In this document: positions 1-8,606 of the stretch, piece by piece
How the letters are laid out: every line of letters begins with the position of its first letter
Position numbering within the stretch: the stretch's first letter is position 1
Assembly: GCA_024102795.1 (NCBI GenBank)
Contig: JAGFJK010000210.1
Coordinates: 1-32,785 of the forward strand
Origin: Pirellulaceae bacterium
Lineage (GTDB): Bacteria; Planctomycetota; Planctomycetia; Pirellulales; Pirellulaceae
DNA: 32,785 nt
Direction of reading: 5' to 3'
Position numbers and translations under genes: made by a program
Notes under the pieces: generated by a model
Told to the model about the DNA's origin: nothing
Databases searched by the model: none
Seen by the model: only the letters and a program-made list of their open reading frames with translations

Positions 1-1
1 G

Positions 2-1201
2 ATGTTGCGCACGGCCCATGCCGCCGACGTGGCCCGGTATGCGGCGGCGCGTCATGAGAACGGGCAGGCGGACGCCCTGGCTGGCGAGGCGGCGCGGGCC
101 GATCGCGCGTACAAGTTGGCGCTGGCCGAGGTGGCTCTGGCACGAGCCGAGCAGAAGCTGGCTCTGGCGCCGCAAGCCGATCGCGAGAAAGCGGCGAAGG
201 AAGTCGAGCAGTCGCGGGCCGAGCGCGACAAGGCGCAAGCGGCGCAAGCCGATCCGGGCAGCAGCTACACGTCGCTGCAGGCCTCGCTCAAGGCCCTGTT
301 CGGCCCGGCGGAAAGCGACGCCGAACGGCGGCGGCCGTATCCAGCGACCAGCACCGGTCGCCGCGGCGCGCTGGCCCGCTGGATCACCGACCCGCTGAAT
401 CCACTCACGGCGCGCGTGGCGGTGAATCATCTCTGGCTGAGGCACTTCGGCCAGCCGCTGGTCGATCCGGTCACCGACTTCGGACGCCGCACGCCGCGCC
501 CGCCGCAGCACGAACTGCTGGACTGGCTGGCCGTCGAACTGATGGAGAACCAGTGGAGCATGAAGCACCTGCATCGCCTGATCGTGACCAGCCAGGCGTA
601 TCGCCTGGACAGCGCGTCGTCCGCCGCCGATCCGGAAACCGTGCAGCGCGATCCCGCGAACCAGTATTACTGGCGGCGGATGCCCATGCGGATGGAATCG
701 CAACTGGTCCGCGACAGTCTGCTGCAACTGGCCGGGCAGCTTAACCCGCAACTGGGCGGGCCATCGATCAAGCCCCAACCGGACGACACGGCCGGCCGCC
801 GCAGCTTGTACTTCATCCATTCCCGCGACGACCGCCAGCCGTTCCTGGCGATGTTCGACGACGCGGACATCCTGGCCTGCTACCGCCGCAGCGAGAGCAT
901 CGTGCCGCAGCAGGCCTTGACGCTGAGCAACAGCAAGTTCGCCATGACCATGGCCCGCTCGCTGGCCGACCGTCTGGGCGCTGGCGACTCGACGATATCG
1001 GACGAACAGTTTACCGAGCGGGCGTTCGAAGTGATCTTGTGCCGGCAGGCGGAGCCGTCCGAACGCGAGGCCTGCCTGGAAGCCGTACGCCAGATGCGCG
1101 AGCTGCTGGCCGCTCGGCCGGCGGACGAGGCCACGCGGCGCGTCCGCCAGAATCTGATCCACGCCCTGCTGAACCACAACGACTTCATTACCATCCGCTG
1201 A
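2..1201 (+). CDS. DUF1553 (PSD1-type) protein, 3' part only
   Basis: This is the C-terminal part of a planctomycete PSD1/DUF1549/DUF1553 protein; the 5' end, with the expected cytochrome-like and DUF1549 domains, lies outside the window. The open frame begins at the window edge, so the first ATG is probably internal. Residues 20-85 form an Ala/Glu/Arg-rich coiled coil. DUF1553 follows from about residue 120, recognisable by RWITDPLNPLTARVAVNH, a conserved WLRHFG, the stretch HELLDWLAVELMENQWSMK and LIVTSQAYR. The frame ends with NHNDFITIR, a typical family ending. The family is predicted to be exported; its biochemical role is not established, though frequent pairing with DUF1501 and sulfatases suggests polysaccharide use. 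A DUF1501 gene follows after 24 bases on the same strand, so cotranscription is likely. Confidence 0.88.
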   Translation: MLRTAHAADVARYAAARHENGQADALAGEAARADRAYKLALAEVALARAEQKLALAPQADREKAAKEVEQSRAERDKAQAAQADPGSSYTSLQASLKALFGPAESDAERRRPYPATSTGRRGALARWITDPLNPLTARVAVNHLWLRHFGQPLVDPVTDFGRRTPRPPQHELLDWLAVELMENQWSMKHLHRLIVTSQAYRLDSASSAADPETVQRDPANQYYWRRMPMRMESQLVRDSLLQLAGQLNPQLGGPSIKPQPDDTAGRRSLYFIHSRDDRQPFLAMFDDADILACYRRSESIVPQQALTLSNSKFAMTMARSLADRLGAGDSTISDEQFTERAFEVILCRQAEPSEREACLEAVRQMRELLAARPADEATRRVRQNLIHALLNHNDFITIR

Positions 1202-1225
1202 CCCGCCTCGCCTGGAATCCGCGCC

Positions 1226-2722
1226 ATGCACCTACCCGAATTCCCTCCGATCGCCTCCCAGGACGCTCGTCGGCGGCTGAACCAGGCCGAACAACGGGGC
1301 GACTCGCGCCGAGCGTTTCTACGCCGCTTTGGCCAGGGGCTGGCCGGCGTGGCCCTGGCCGCGCTGCTCGACGGTGAAGCTCGCGCCGAGGGCAACTGGA
1401 GTCCGCCTGATGGACAACCGCACTTTCCGCCGCGGGCACGCAGCGTGATCTGGTTGTTCATGCGCGGCGGCTTGAGCCACCTGGAAAGCTTCGACCCCAA
1501 GCCTGAACTGACCAAACATGCCGGCATGTCGATCCCGGAGACACCGTACAAGGACGTGCAGGATCCTGAGCGGCTGAAGAAGGTGCGCGTCGTGGTGGTC
1601 AATGACGCCAACGGCCAGCAGCGCAACAAACTGTTCGGCGTGCAGGTCGGTTTCCGCAAGTGCGGCCAGAACGGTCTGGAGATCAGCGACTGGTTCCCGC
1701 ACCTGGGACAGTGCGCCGACGACCTGGCGATCGTCCGCTCGATGTGGACGACCGACGACAACCACGGGGCGCAGGTGCAGTTCCATTCGGGCCGGCACAT
1801 GCTGGACGAACGGCATCCGACCGTCGGGGCCTGGATCAACTACGGCCTGGGCTCGCTGAACGACAACCTTCCGCAGTTCATCGGCATGGGGCCCCGCTTC
1901 TTCGACGTCCGGGACGGGCATTACCTGGGACCGGCCTACGACGCCATCCCGCTGAAGATCGATCCCCGCAACCCGTTGCCGTACGCCCAGCCCGAACTCG
2001 ACCTGTCGGCCGACGAGCAGCGGATCGAGTTTGACTTGATCGACCGGCTGAACCGGTTCAGCGCCGAGCGGTATCCGACGGACGACGTGCTGGCGGCGCG
2101 GATCAAGAGCTACCAGTTGGCGTACCGCATGCAGACGGCCGTGCCGGAAGTGATCCACTTCGATGACGAGACGGCCGAAACCACTCGGCTGTACGGGCTG
2201 GACGACGCCGTCACCCGGCCGTTCGGCATGCAGTTGCTGGCCGCCCGGCGATTCGTCGAGCGGGGCGTGCGGTTCATCCAGATCATGCATGGCGACGGAG
2301 CCGCCGGTGCCTGGGACGCCCACTCGAACCTGGTGGACAACCACACCAAACTGGCCGCTCAGGTGGATCGTCCGGTGGCCGGGCTGCTGCGGGATTTGAA
2401 ACGCCGCGGCCTGCTGCGCGAAACGATCGTCGTGTTCGCCACCGAGTTTGGCCGGACGCCGGGATCGCAAAGCGGCAATGGGCGGGACCATCACCCCTAC
2501 GGCTTCTCGATCTGGATGGCCGGCGGCGGCTTGAAGGGAGGCGTGGTCCACGGCAATACCGATGAAATCGGCTTTCACGCGGTGGATTCGCCTCACTATG
2601 TGACCGACGTTCACGCCACGCTCATGCGGCAGCTAGGCCTGGACGCCCGCCGGCTGGAGCTGCCCGGCCACAAGCGGCTGGAAATCGACTACGGCCATCC
2701 GATCGAAGAAATTATCGCCTGA
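1226..2722 (+). CDS. DUF1501 protein, Tat-exported sulfatase-like
   Basis: A 498-residue DUF1501 protein, of alkaline phosphatase/sulfatase-like fold. The N-terminus has a twin-arginine signal: [10 protein letters not shown] at residues 31-40, then a hydrophobic stretch ending at ALLDGEARA. The core begins with [27 protein letters not shown]. Later family blocks are a HGDG...WDAHSN segment, [14 protein letters not shown], and [19 protein letters not shown] with a His/Asp-rich likely metal site. It lies 24 bases after the DUF1553 fragment and its stop is one base before the next ATG at 2724, so translation is probably coupled. The Shine-Dalgarno upstream is weak. Substrate unknown; cooperation with the neighbouring PSD1 proteins at the cell envelope is inference. 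Confidence 0.92.
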   Translation: MHLPEFPPIASQDARRRLNQAEQRGDSRRAFLRRFGQGLAGVALAALLDGEARAEGNWSPPDGQPHFPPRARSVIWLFMRGGLSHLESFDPKPELTKHAGMSIPETPYKDVQDPERLKKVRVVVVNDANGQQRNKLFGVQVGFRKCGQNGLEISDWFPHLGQCADDLAIVRSMWTTDDNHGAQVQFHSGRHMLDERHPTVGAWINYGLGSLNDNLPQFIGMGPRFFDVRDGHYLGPAYDAIPLKIDPRNPLPYAQPELDLSADEQRIEFDLIDRLNRFSAERYPTDDVLAARIKSYQLAYRMQTAVPEVIHFDDETAETTRLYGLDDAVTRPFGMQLLAARRFVERGVRFIQIMHGDGAAGAWDAHSNLVDNHTKLAAQVDRPVAGLLRDLKRRGLLRETIVVFATEFGRTPGSQSGNGRDHHPYGFSIWMAGGGLKGGVVHGNTDEIGFHAVDSPHYVTDVHATLMRQLGLDARRLELPGHKRLEIDYGHPIEEIIA

Positions 2723-2723
2723 C

Positions 2724-5474
2724 ATGTGGGCCACGGTGTCTTTTACTGCTCGAGGATGTCTTCTTCGCATGCCGACACGCGTTGGTTTCGCCCCTTGGTT
2801 CGCGATAGTCGCCTTTCGCTCCGCCATAGTCGCCTTTCGCTCCGCGAAAGTAGCGTGCGCTGGTACACGGTACTTTCGCAAATCGAACGTCGACTCTGGT
2901 TCGCGCTACTTTCGCGGAGCGAAAGGCGACTATGGGAACGTCGACTCTGGTTCGCGCTACTTTCGCGGAGCGAAAGGCGACTATGGGAACGTCGACCCCG
3001 GTACGCGCTACTTTCGCGGAGCGAAAGGCGACTATGGGAACGTAGACTCCGGTTCGCGCTACTTTCGCGGAGCGAAAGGCGACTATGGGAAAGCCAACTG
3101 GGGGCGGGCCAGCCTGTGGCTGGCATTCGGACTGGCGCTGATCGGTCTGCTGGCGGGACGAGTGCAGGCGCAGACGGCCGACGAGCTGGAGTGGTTCGAG
3201 CGTCGCGTGCGCCCGCTGCTGGTTCAGCATTGTTACGAGTGCCATTCGGCGCAAACCGACGAACCGTCGGGCGGACTGCGGCTCGACTCGCGCGAGGCAC
3301 TCCTTGCCGGGGGCGAACTGGGGGCGGCCGTCGTGCCGGGCCAGCCTGACTCCAGCCTGCTGATCCGGGCGATTGGCTACGCCGATACGAACCTGCAAAT
3401 GCCGCCCGACGGCAAGCTGCCCACGAAGGATCGGGAGCTGCTGGTGGAATGGGTTCGCCGCGGCGCGCCGTTTCCCGCGGTCGAATCCAGCCAGGAGGCG
3501 AAGCCGGCCGGGCCGCGCAAGCTGACCGCCGACGATCTGCGTCGGGGCAAGCAGTTCTGGTCGCTACGGCCGCTGGTCCCGACGCAGCCCGCCAGTGCGG
3601 GAGCGGACGGCTGGTCCCGGCGGCGAATCGATCTGTTCCTGGCCGCCGCGCTGCGGCGCGAAGGGCTGCAACCGTCGATGGTCGCCGACCGGCGGACGCT
3701 GATTCGGCGGGCGACGTTCGATTTGTTGGGGCTGCCGCCCAGCCAGGAGGAAGTGGAGGCGTTTGTCGGCGATCCGTCACCGGATGCGTATGAGCGGCTG
3801 ATTGATCGGCTGCTGGCCTCGCCCCATCACGGCGAACGCTGGGGTCGGCACTGGTTGGATGTGGCCCGCTATACGGACGTCACGGCGTCGTGGCTGGAAA
3901 ACACCGGGCAGGCGTGGCTCTATCGCGACTGGGTGATCCGGGCGCTGAACCAGGATTTGCCATACGACCAGTTCGTCCAGCGGCAACTGGCGGCGGACCT
4001 GATGGATTCGAGTGCGCCGGCGGACCATGCGGCGCTGGGCTTCCTGGGACTCAGCCCGACCTACTGGAAGGAACTGCGGCTGGCGCCGGACGTGATCAAG
4101 ACCGTGGTGGCCGAGGAATGGGAGGAGCGGATCGACGCCGTCGGCCGCTCGTTCCTGGGCCTGACGCTGGCTTGTGCCCGCTGCCACGACCACAAATTCG
4201 ATCCCATCTCGATGCAAGACTACTACGCGCTGGCGGGAGTGTTCGCCAGCACGCGGCTGGCTGACCAGCCGTTGATTCCCGGCGGCGAGGCCGAGCGGGT
4301 GCGGGACGCTCGGCGGCAAGTGGCGACGCTCGACGAACGGATCAAGCAGGTGACGTCCGAGCGGAAACAGGCGGACGCCGAGCGGCAAGCGGCGCTGGAC
4401 CAGCAGCTCGCCGAACTCGACAGGCAGCGGCGGCAGTTGATTTCCGCCACGCCGCACTACGATCTGCCCTGGGCGCATGGCGTGGACGAGGCCAGCCTGC
4501 TGGTGCTGCCCGATGGTCCGGACCAGACGCGGCTGGAGTATCAGCCGGGCGTGGCCCAGAACGTCGCTCTGCAGATTCGCGGCAATCCGGCCAGTCCGGG
4601 ACCGCTGGTCGCGCGCCGTTATCCCGCGGTGCTCAGCCGGGGCGAGCCGGAGCCGTTTCGCGCGGGGAGCGGTCGGCGCGAACTGGCCGAGGCGATCTTC
4701 GAGCAATCGCCTGCCCTGGCGGCTCGGGTGATCGTCAACCGCGTCTGGACCTGGCATTTCGGCCGCGGCCTGGTGACCACGCCCAGCGACTTCGGCGCGC
4801 AAGGCGCTCGACCGTCGCATCCGGAATTGCTGGACGATCTGGCCGAGCGGTTCATCGGGCAAGGCTGGTCGCTGAAATGGTTGCACCGCGAAATCATGTT
4901 GTCGTCCGCCTACCAGCAGTCCAGCGCGGACGACCCGCGGCGGTCGGCGGTTGATCCGGAGAATCGCTGGCTGTGGCGGATGAACCGCCGGCGGCTGGAA
5001 CTGGAGCCCTGGCGCGACGCGATCCTGGCGGCGTGCGGCCAACTGGATGGACGGATGGGCGGACCGGCGGACGAACTGGATGGAAGCGCAGCGCGGCGGA
5101 CGGTCTATGCGCGAGTGCATCGCCACGAGCTGCATCCGCTGCTGCAACTGTATGATTTCCCGCCGCCCGCGGCACACAGTCCCGCGCGGTCGGCCACGAC
5201 CACTCCGCTGCAGCAACTGTTCGTGCTGAACAGCCCGTTCTTCCGCCAGCGTTCACGGTCGCTGGCCGCGGCGATTCTGGCGGAGCAGGACGGACTGGAG
5301 CGGCGGGTGGAGCGGCTGCACGAGCGGTTGTTTCAACGCTCGCCGATTGCGGCGGAGCTCGAGCTGGCTCGCGAGTTCCTCAGCGCTGATGACGGCACGC
5401 TGGCCGAGGCTGAACGCTGGACCGATTATGTGCAGGTGCTGCTCGGCAGCAACGAGATGATGTTTGTGGATTGA
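2724..5474 (+). CDS. PSD1/DUF1549/DUF1553 protein with repeat-derived 5' end
   Basis: A planctomycete cytochrome-like protein. After an apparent signal segment ([18 protein letters not shown]...VQAQ, nt about 3106-3170) come a PSCyt1 domain with a CYECH haem-type motif, a DUF1549 domain ([20 protein letters not shown]...[16 protein letters not shown]), an internal [13 protein letters not shown], a coiled coil (nt about 4290-4440), and DUF1553 ([25 protein letters not shown]). The start is the problem. The only in-frame ATG/GTG/TTG codons before the signal segment are ATG 2724, GTG 2736 and ATG 2769, and between them and the signal segment lie tandem 51-bp repeats that stay open in frame. Translation would add about 125 residues of repeats before the signal sequence. 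Either this extension is made, or a non-standard codon such as CTG near 3109 is used, or the native start was destroyed. ATG 2724 sits one base after the DUF1501 stop. Confidence 0.85.
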   Translation: MWATVSFTARGCLLRMPTRVGFAPWFAIVAFRSAIVAFRSAKVACAGTRYFRKSNVDSGSRYFRGAKGDYGNVDSGSRYFRGAKGDYGNVDPGTRYFRGAKGDYGNVDSGSRYFRGAKGDYGKANWGRASLWLAFGLALIGLLAGRVQAQTADELEWFERRVRPLLVQHCYECHSAQTDEPSGGLRLDSREALLAGGELGAAVVPGQPDSSLLIRAIGYADTNLQMPPDGKLPTKDRELLVEWVRRGAPFPAVESSQEAKPAGPRKLTADDLRRGKQFWSLRPLVPTQPASAGADGWSRRRIDLFLAAALRREGLQPSMVADRRTLIRRATFDLLGLPPSQEEVEAFVGDPSPDAYERLIDRLLASPHHGERWGRHWLDVARYTDVTASWLENTGQAWLYRDWVIRALNQDLPYDQFVQRQLAADLMDSSAPADHAALGFLGLSPTYWKELRLAPDVIKTVVAEEWEERIDAVGRSFLGLTLACARCHDHKFDPISMQDYYALAGVFASTRLADQPLIPGGEAERVRDARRQVATLDERIKQVTSERKQADAERQAALDQQLAELDRQRRQLISATPHYDLPWAHGVDEASLLVLPDGPDQTRLEYQPGVAQNVALQIRGNPASPGPLVARRYPAVLSRGEPEPFRAGSGRRELAEAIFEQSPALAARVIVNRVWTWHFGRGLVTTPSDFGAQGARPSHPELLDDLAERFIGQGWSLKWLHREIMLSSAYQQSSADDPRRSAVDPENRWLWRMNRRRLELEPWRDAILAACGQLDGRMGGPADELDGSAARRTVYARVHRHELHPLLQLYDFPPPAAHSPARSATTTPLQQLFVLNSPFFRQRSRSLAAAILAEQDGLERRVERLHERLFQRSPIAAELELAREFLSADDGTLAEAERWTDYVQVLLGSNEMMFVD
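2803..3090. repeat. 51-bp tandem repeat array with TTTCGC-TCC-GCGAAA hairpins
   Basis: Four head-to-tail copies of a 51-bp unit start at 2905, 2956, 3007 and 3058. Each carries a perfect 6-bp palindrome (TTTCGC, loop GGA, GCGAAA) inside a conserved 28-bp core plus a linker resembling GGGAACGTCGACTCTGGTTC. Upstream is one complete core in opposite orientation (2827-2854), a partial one (about 2805-2825) and a degenerate one (about 2867-2890). The period is 17 codons, so the frame of the downstream PSD1 gene stays open. The same unit and period occur at 8259-8468. No unique spacers of CRISPR type are present. Confidence 0.93.
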
Positions 5475-5491
5475 TTCGGACGTAACCACGC

Positions 5492-6928
5492 ATGACAGAC
5501 AAGCTGCGACCGGCGGAACCGGCTTCCACTTCAACTTCCAATTCCGCTTCCGAGATGCTCGATCGGCGGACACTTATCGGGCGCCTGGGCGGCGGCCTGG
5601 GGGCGCTGGGGCTGGCCCAACTGCTGGCGGCCCCGGCAAGTGCCGGCGCGGCGGACGCGGCCAGCGCGACGGGCGGAACACACTTTCGGCCGCGGGCCCG
5701 GCGCGTGATCCAGTTGTTCATGAACGGCGGACCGTACCAGGGCGACCTGTTCGATCCCAAGCCGCTGCTGGAGAAATACGCCGGCCAGCGGCCCGAATCG
5801 GTGGAACTACGCACCGAACGCAAGACCGCCGGCCTGCTGCCTTCGCCGTTCAAGTTTCAGCCTGGTGGCCAGAGCGGGGTGCCGATCAGCGAGCTGCTGC
5901 CGCGGCTCAGCGGTTGTGCCGACGAACTGTGCGTGCTCCGGTCGGTCCATACGGACAACCCCAATCACGGGCCGGCTCTGCTGCTGATGAACAACGGCAC
6001 CATCGTGCCCACTCGCCCCAGCATGGGTTCCTGGTTCCTGTACGGGCTGGGCAGCGAAAACGACAGCCTGCCCGGTTACGTGGTGCTTTGCCCTGGCCGG
6101 CCGGTGCGGTTCTCGATCCTCTGGACCAGCGCATTTCTTCCAGGACAACATCAAGGAACCTATATCAACCATGCCAGTATCGATCCGCGCAAGATGATCC
6201 CGTACCTGAGCAGCGACGAACTGCCGGCCTCCCGGCAGCGCCGCCAACTGGAGCTGATGCGCGCGTTGAACGAACGGCACCTGGCCGAGCGGGGCGGGGA
6301 CGCGGCGCTGGAATCCCGCTTGACCGCCATGGAGACCGCGTTCCGCATGCAGACCGAGGCCAGCGAGGCGTTTGATCTGAACCGCGAGACGGCGCGGTCG
6401 CGGGCCGACTACGGGACCGGGCATTTCGCCAACGGCTGCCTGCTCGCTCGGCGGCTGGTGGAGCGTGGCGTGCGGTTCGTGCAGGTCTACTACGGCGACG
6501 GCCAGCCTTGGGACACGCACAACAATCACGACGAGACGGTGCGCCGGTTGGCTCGTGACATCGATCAACCGATCGCCGCGCTGCTGCGCGACCTGCGGGC
6601 TCGCGGCCTGCTGGACGAAACGCTGGTGGTCTGGGGCGGCGAGTTCGGCCGGACGCCGACGTCCGAAAACGGCAACGGACGCGACCACAACCATTACGGC
6701 TTCACGATGTGGCTGGCCGGCGGCGGCGTGCGGGGCGGCATGACCTATGGCGAAACGGACGATTTTGGCTTCCAGGCGATCCAGGATAAAGTGCACATCC
6801 ACGACCTGCACGCCACGCTGCTGCACTTGCTGGGATTGGACCACGAGCGGCTGACGTACCGCTACGCGGGTCGCGATTATCGCCTGACCGACGTCGCCGG
6901 CCGCGTGATCCGACCCATTGTGGGATGA
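5492..6928 (+). CDS. DUF1501 protein, second copy
   Basis: A 478-residue DUF1501 protein paralogous to the one at 1226-2722. An N-terminal DRRTLIGRLGGGLGALGLAQ with following Ala-rich stretch looks like a Tat-type export signal. The core starts at RPRARRVIQLFMNGGPYQGDLFDPK. Family blocks include QVYYGDGQPWDTHNNHDE, WGGEFGRTPTSENGNGRDHN and HYGFTMWLAGGGVRGGMTYG, whose Asp/His residues are the likely metal ligands. It starts 17 bases after the PSD1 gene ends, making a second PSD1-DUF1501 pair and a probable four-gene operon. Role in envelope polysaccharide processing is inference from family context. Confidence 0.92.
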   Translation: MTDKLRPAEPASTSTSNSASEMLDRRTLIGRLGGGLGALGLAQLLAAPASAGAADAASATGGTHFRPRARRVIQLFMNGGPYQGDLFDPKPLLEKYAGQRPESVELRTERKTAGLLPSPFKFQPGGQSGVPISELLPRLSGCADELCVLRSVHTDNPNHGPALLLMNNGTIVPTRPSMGSWFLYGLGSENDSLPGYVVLCPGRPVRFSILWTSAFLPGQHQGTYINHASIDPRKMIPYLSSDELPASRQRRQLELMRALNERHLAERGGDAALESRLTAMETAFRMQTEASEAFDLNRETARSRADYGTGHFANGCLLARRLVERGVRFVQVYYGDGQPWDTHNNHDETVRRLARDIDQPIAALLRDLRARGLLDETLVVWGGEFGRTPTSENGNGRDHNHYGFTMWLAGGGVRGGMTYGETDDFGFQAIQDKVHIHDLHATLLHLLGLDHERLTYRYAGRDYRLTDVAGRVIRPIVG

Positions 6929-6940
6929 CCTGACCCGGCG

Positions 6941-6949
6941 TGTTATACT
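6941..6949 (+). promoter_or_regulatory. Extended -10 promoter upstream of peroxiredoxin
   Basis: TGTTATACT matches an extended -10 element (TGn plus TATACT), 104 bases before the peroxiredoxin ATG and just after the DUF1501 stop. No good -35 hexamer at 16-18 bases is visible. The same TGnTATACT form precedes rnpB and the gene at 30492, which supports a housekeeping sigma site. Confidence 0.5.
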
Positions 6950-6992
6950 ATGCCTCTTGGCCAACAGTCCTTCCTCCCGCTCCGCCACCTGC

Positions 6993-7025
6993 TGACTGAC
7001 AACTGATCACTGACAACTGACAACT
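6993..7025. repeat. Short CTGACAACTGA-type direct repeats
   Basis: The leader of the peroxiredoxin gene contains three to four imperfect copies of CTGACAACT in tandem. They lie between the candidate promoter and the Shine-Dalgarno. Function unknown. Confidence 0.6.
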
Positions 7026-7052
7026 CTCTTTCCTTTCCCGGAGTTCACCCTC

Positions 7053-7649
7053 ATGAAACTCGCTGCCGCCGGCCTTGCCTTGGCCTCCTTGCTGGTCGTT
7101 TCGCCGCTGGTTCGAGCGGAGTTGAAAGTCGGCGATGCCGCTCCCGACTTTAAGCTCCAGGCCAGCGACGGCAAGACGTATTCGCTGTCGGATTTCCGGG
7201 ACAAGCAGGCCGTGGTGATCGCCTGGTTCCCCAAGGCGTTCACGGGTGGCTGCACGGCCGAATGCAGTTCGTTCCGGGTGGGGCCGATCGAGGAAGGTTT
7301 CACGCTGGAGTTGCTGGGCGGGCGCACGTTCGAAGTCAAGCCGTCCAAGGGATCGGGTCTGGACAAGATGAATGTGGCGTTCTTCACCGCCAGTTGCGAC
7401 GACCAGGAAACGAACAAGAAGTATTCCGAGGCGCTGAAGCTGGACTACCCGATCCTCTGCGACCCGTCGAAGAAGACGGCCGAGGCGTACGGAGTGGTCG
7501 ATCAGAACCGGCCGAACCCGCAGCGCTGGACCTACTATATCGGGCCGGACGGCAAGATTCTGCACATTGACAAGGCGGTCAAGACCGGCTCGCACGGCGC
7601 CGACGTGGTCGCCAAGCTGCGCGAACTGGGCGTACCGGAGAAGAAGTAG
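7053..7649 (+). CDS. Exported peroxiredoxin (AhpC/TSA, PrxQ/Bcp-like)
   Basis: A 198-residue thioredoxin-fold peroxidase that should reduce peroxides in the periplasm. Residues 1-22 form a signal peptide (hydrophobic core, cleavage near VRA-EL). The domain begins [15 protein letters not shown]. The active site is [14 protein letters not shown]: Cys67 would be the peroxidatic cysteine and Cys71, four residues on, a possible resolving cysteine (PrxQ/Bcp proteins usually have it five residues on). Conserved AFFTAS and YPILCDPS strands follow. Between FR (residue 75) and [11 protein letters not shown] there are about 25 residues (GPIEEGF...VKPSKG) that I do not expect from the family, possibly an insertion. 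Start chosen for the GGAG at 7040-7043. It appears monocistronic, with a convergent neighbour. Confidence 0.93.
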   Translation: MKLAAAGLALASLLVVSPLVRAELKVGDAAPDFKLQASDGKTYSLSDFRDKQAVVIAWFPKAFTGGCTAECSSFRVGPIEEGFTLELLGGRTFEVKPSKGSGLDKMNVAFFTASCDDQETNKKYSEALKLDYPILCDPSKKTAEAYGVVDQNRPNPQRWTYYIGPDGKILHIDKAVKTGSHGADVVAKLRELGVPEKK

Positions 7650-7658
7650 CCAATCGGG

Positions 7659-8156
7659 CTACGGTCCGGCGGTTCCCGTGGGACCCGTTTCGGGGCCACA
7701 GGCGTTGGCACGGTAAAACCAGCCGCCGAGGCAGGTCACGCTGCAGTGCATGCCGCGTGCGACCAGGCGGCAGAGCAGCGGAAAGCCGGACGACTGGCAG
7801 GCATCCGCCAGGCTGTCGCCAAAGCGTTCGTCGCACTCTGCCCGGTCTTCTCCGCCGCATTCGTAGCACCGATCGTGGCAGCGGCAGGCGGGGCGGAAGT
7901 CCGCGCCGGCGAACTGCTGCGGCACAAGTCGCCTGAGTGGAAGTGGCCAGGCGGCTGGACCGCAGGGCGCCGGATCGGCGTCGATCGGCAAGTTGTCCGG
8001 CGGGATGACCTCGCAGCCGCGGGCGAACCGGGGCTGGGCGCCGGGCAGGGCCGCGCAGCCCGGCAGACCGGTCAGCAGCATCAGCAGCGCCAACCAGCTT
8101 CGGGCCGAGTTCGATCGTGGGCTGGCTGCGAGCCGCTGGTCGCGAAACCGCATCAT
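7659..8156 (-). CDS. Phospholipase A2-like Cys-rich lipoprotein
   Basis: A 165-residue predicted lipoprotein. Residues 20-34 form a lipoprotein signal ending in the lipobox LPGC, so Cys34 would be acylated. The mature part is Cys-rich and contains DFRPACRCHDRCYEC (86-100), which matches the secreted phospholipase A2 signature around the His-Asp catalytic pair (CxxHDxCY); His94 and Asp95 would be the catalytic dyad. About ten further cysteines suggest disulfides. Hydrolysis of phospholipid sn-2 esters is therefore possible, but the glycine-rich calcium loop is not obvious, so activity is uncertain. I chose the MMRF start at 8156, preceded by AGGAG; an upstream ATG at 8186 is also in frame. It is convergent with the peroxiredoxin gene (9-bp gap) and divergent from the PQQ gene. 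Confidence 0.78.
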   Translation of the reverse strand: MMRFRDQRLAASPRSNSARSWLALLMLLTGLPGCAALPGAQPRFARGCEVIPPDNLPIDADPAPCGPAAWPLPLRRLVPQQFAGADFRPACRCHDRCYECGGEDRAECDERFGDSLADACQSSGFPLLCRLVARGMHCSVTCLGGWFYRANACGPETGPTGTAGP

Positions 8157-8258
8157 GGCGTGGGGCGTGCTCCTGAGGGCATCCATGCGAGGCGCACACC
8201 TCGAGCATCGGCCGGCCGGCTGCTGTTTCCACAGGGAATTATTTCAAAAGCTCCCTTA

Positions 8259-8468
8259 TAGTCGCCTTTCGCTCCGCGAAAGTAGCGCGTACCAGAGTCG
8301 GCTTTCCCATAGTCGCCTTTCGCTCCGCGAAAGTAGCGGAATCCTCGCCTTTTGCTCCGCGAAATGAGCGTCAGCGGCGGGTCGGTGCCGCGAAACCAGC
8401 GCGTGAGCGAGGGGCCCGCTACTTGCGCGGAGCGAAAGGCGACAATGCGCGGAGCGAAAGGCGACAAT
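8259..8468. repeat. Second locus of the 51-bp repeat, both orientations
   Basis: Two complete 28-bp cores lie at 8259-8286 and 8310-8337, again exactly 51 bp apart and joined by a linker closely matching the one at 2905-3090. A degenerate core follows at about 8344-8370. Two cores in the opposite orientation lie at about 8418-8446 and 8447-8468, so the locus is symmetric (three forward, gap, two reverse). It occupies the divergent intergenic region between the PLA2-like and PQQ genes, just upstream of the candidate promoter at 8498. Confidence 0.9.
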
Positions 8469-8497
8469 GCGACTGTCCGCTCGCGACCGGCGTGGGG

Positions 8498-8503
8498 TAC
8501 AAT
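8498..8503 (+). promoter_or_regulatory. Candidate -10 box for the PQQ-domain gene
   Basis: TACAAT lies about 104 bases upstream of the chosen ATG and directly after the repeat cluster. No strong -35 hexamer is visible. Tentative. Confidence 0.3.
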
Positions 8504-8606
8504 GCTGGCCGGCGCCCCAGCACTCATGTTCTGGCAGATTGTGAGAATCAGCCGGGCCGCGTGGGGCCAGGCCAAGGCGGATCGTCTCGAATTCCGGGAG
8601 TTGAGC

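Noticed and set aside
1319-2614. Long minus-strand open frame opposite DUF1501 (431 codons), and similar ones opposite the PSD1, PQQ and M48 genes
   Set aside because: These are GC-rich shadow frames: no protein family motifs, and the plus-strand product is clearly a known family.
2803-3090. CRISPR array
   Set aside because: Period is constant, and the linkers are themselves repeated; there are no unique spacers and no cas genes.
8352-8606. Longer N-terminus of the PQQ protein from 8352
   Set aside because: It would translate repeat DNA and place about 85 residues before the signal peptide; the candidate promoter at 8498 lies inside it.
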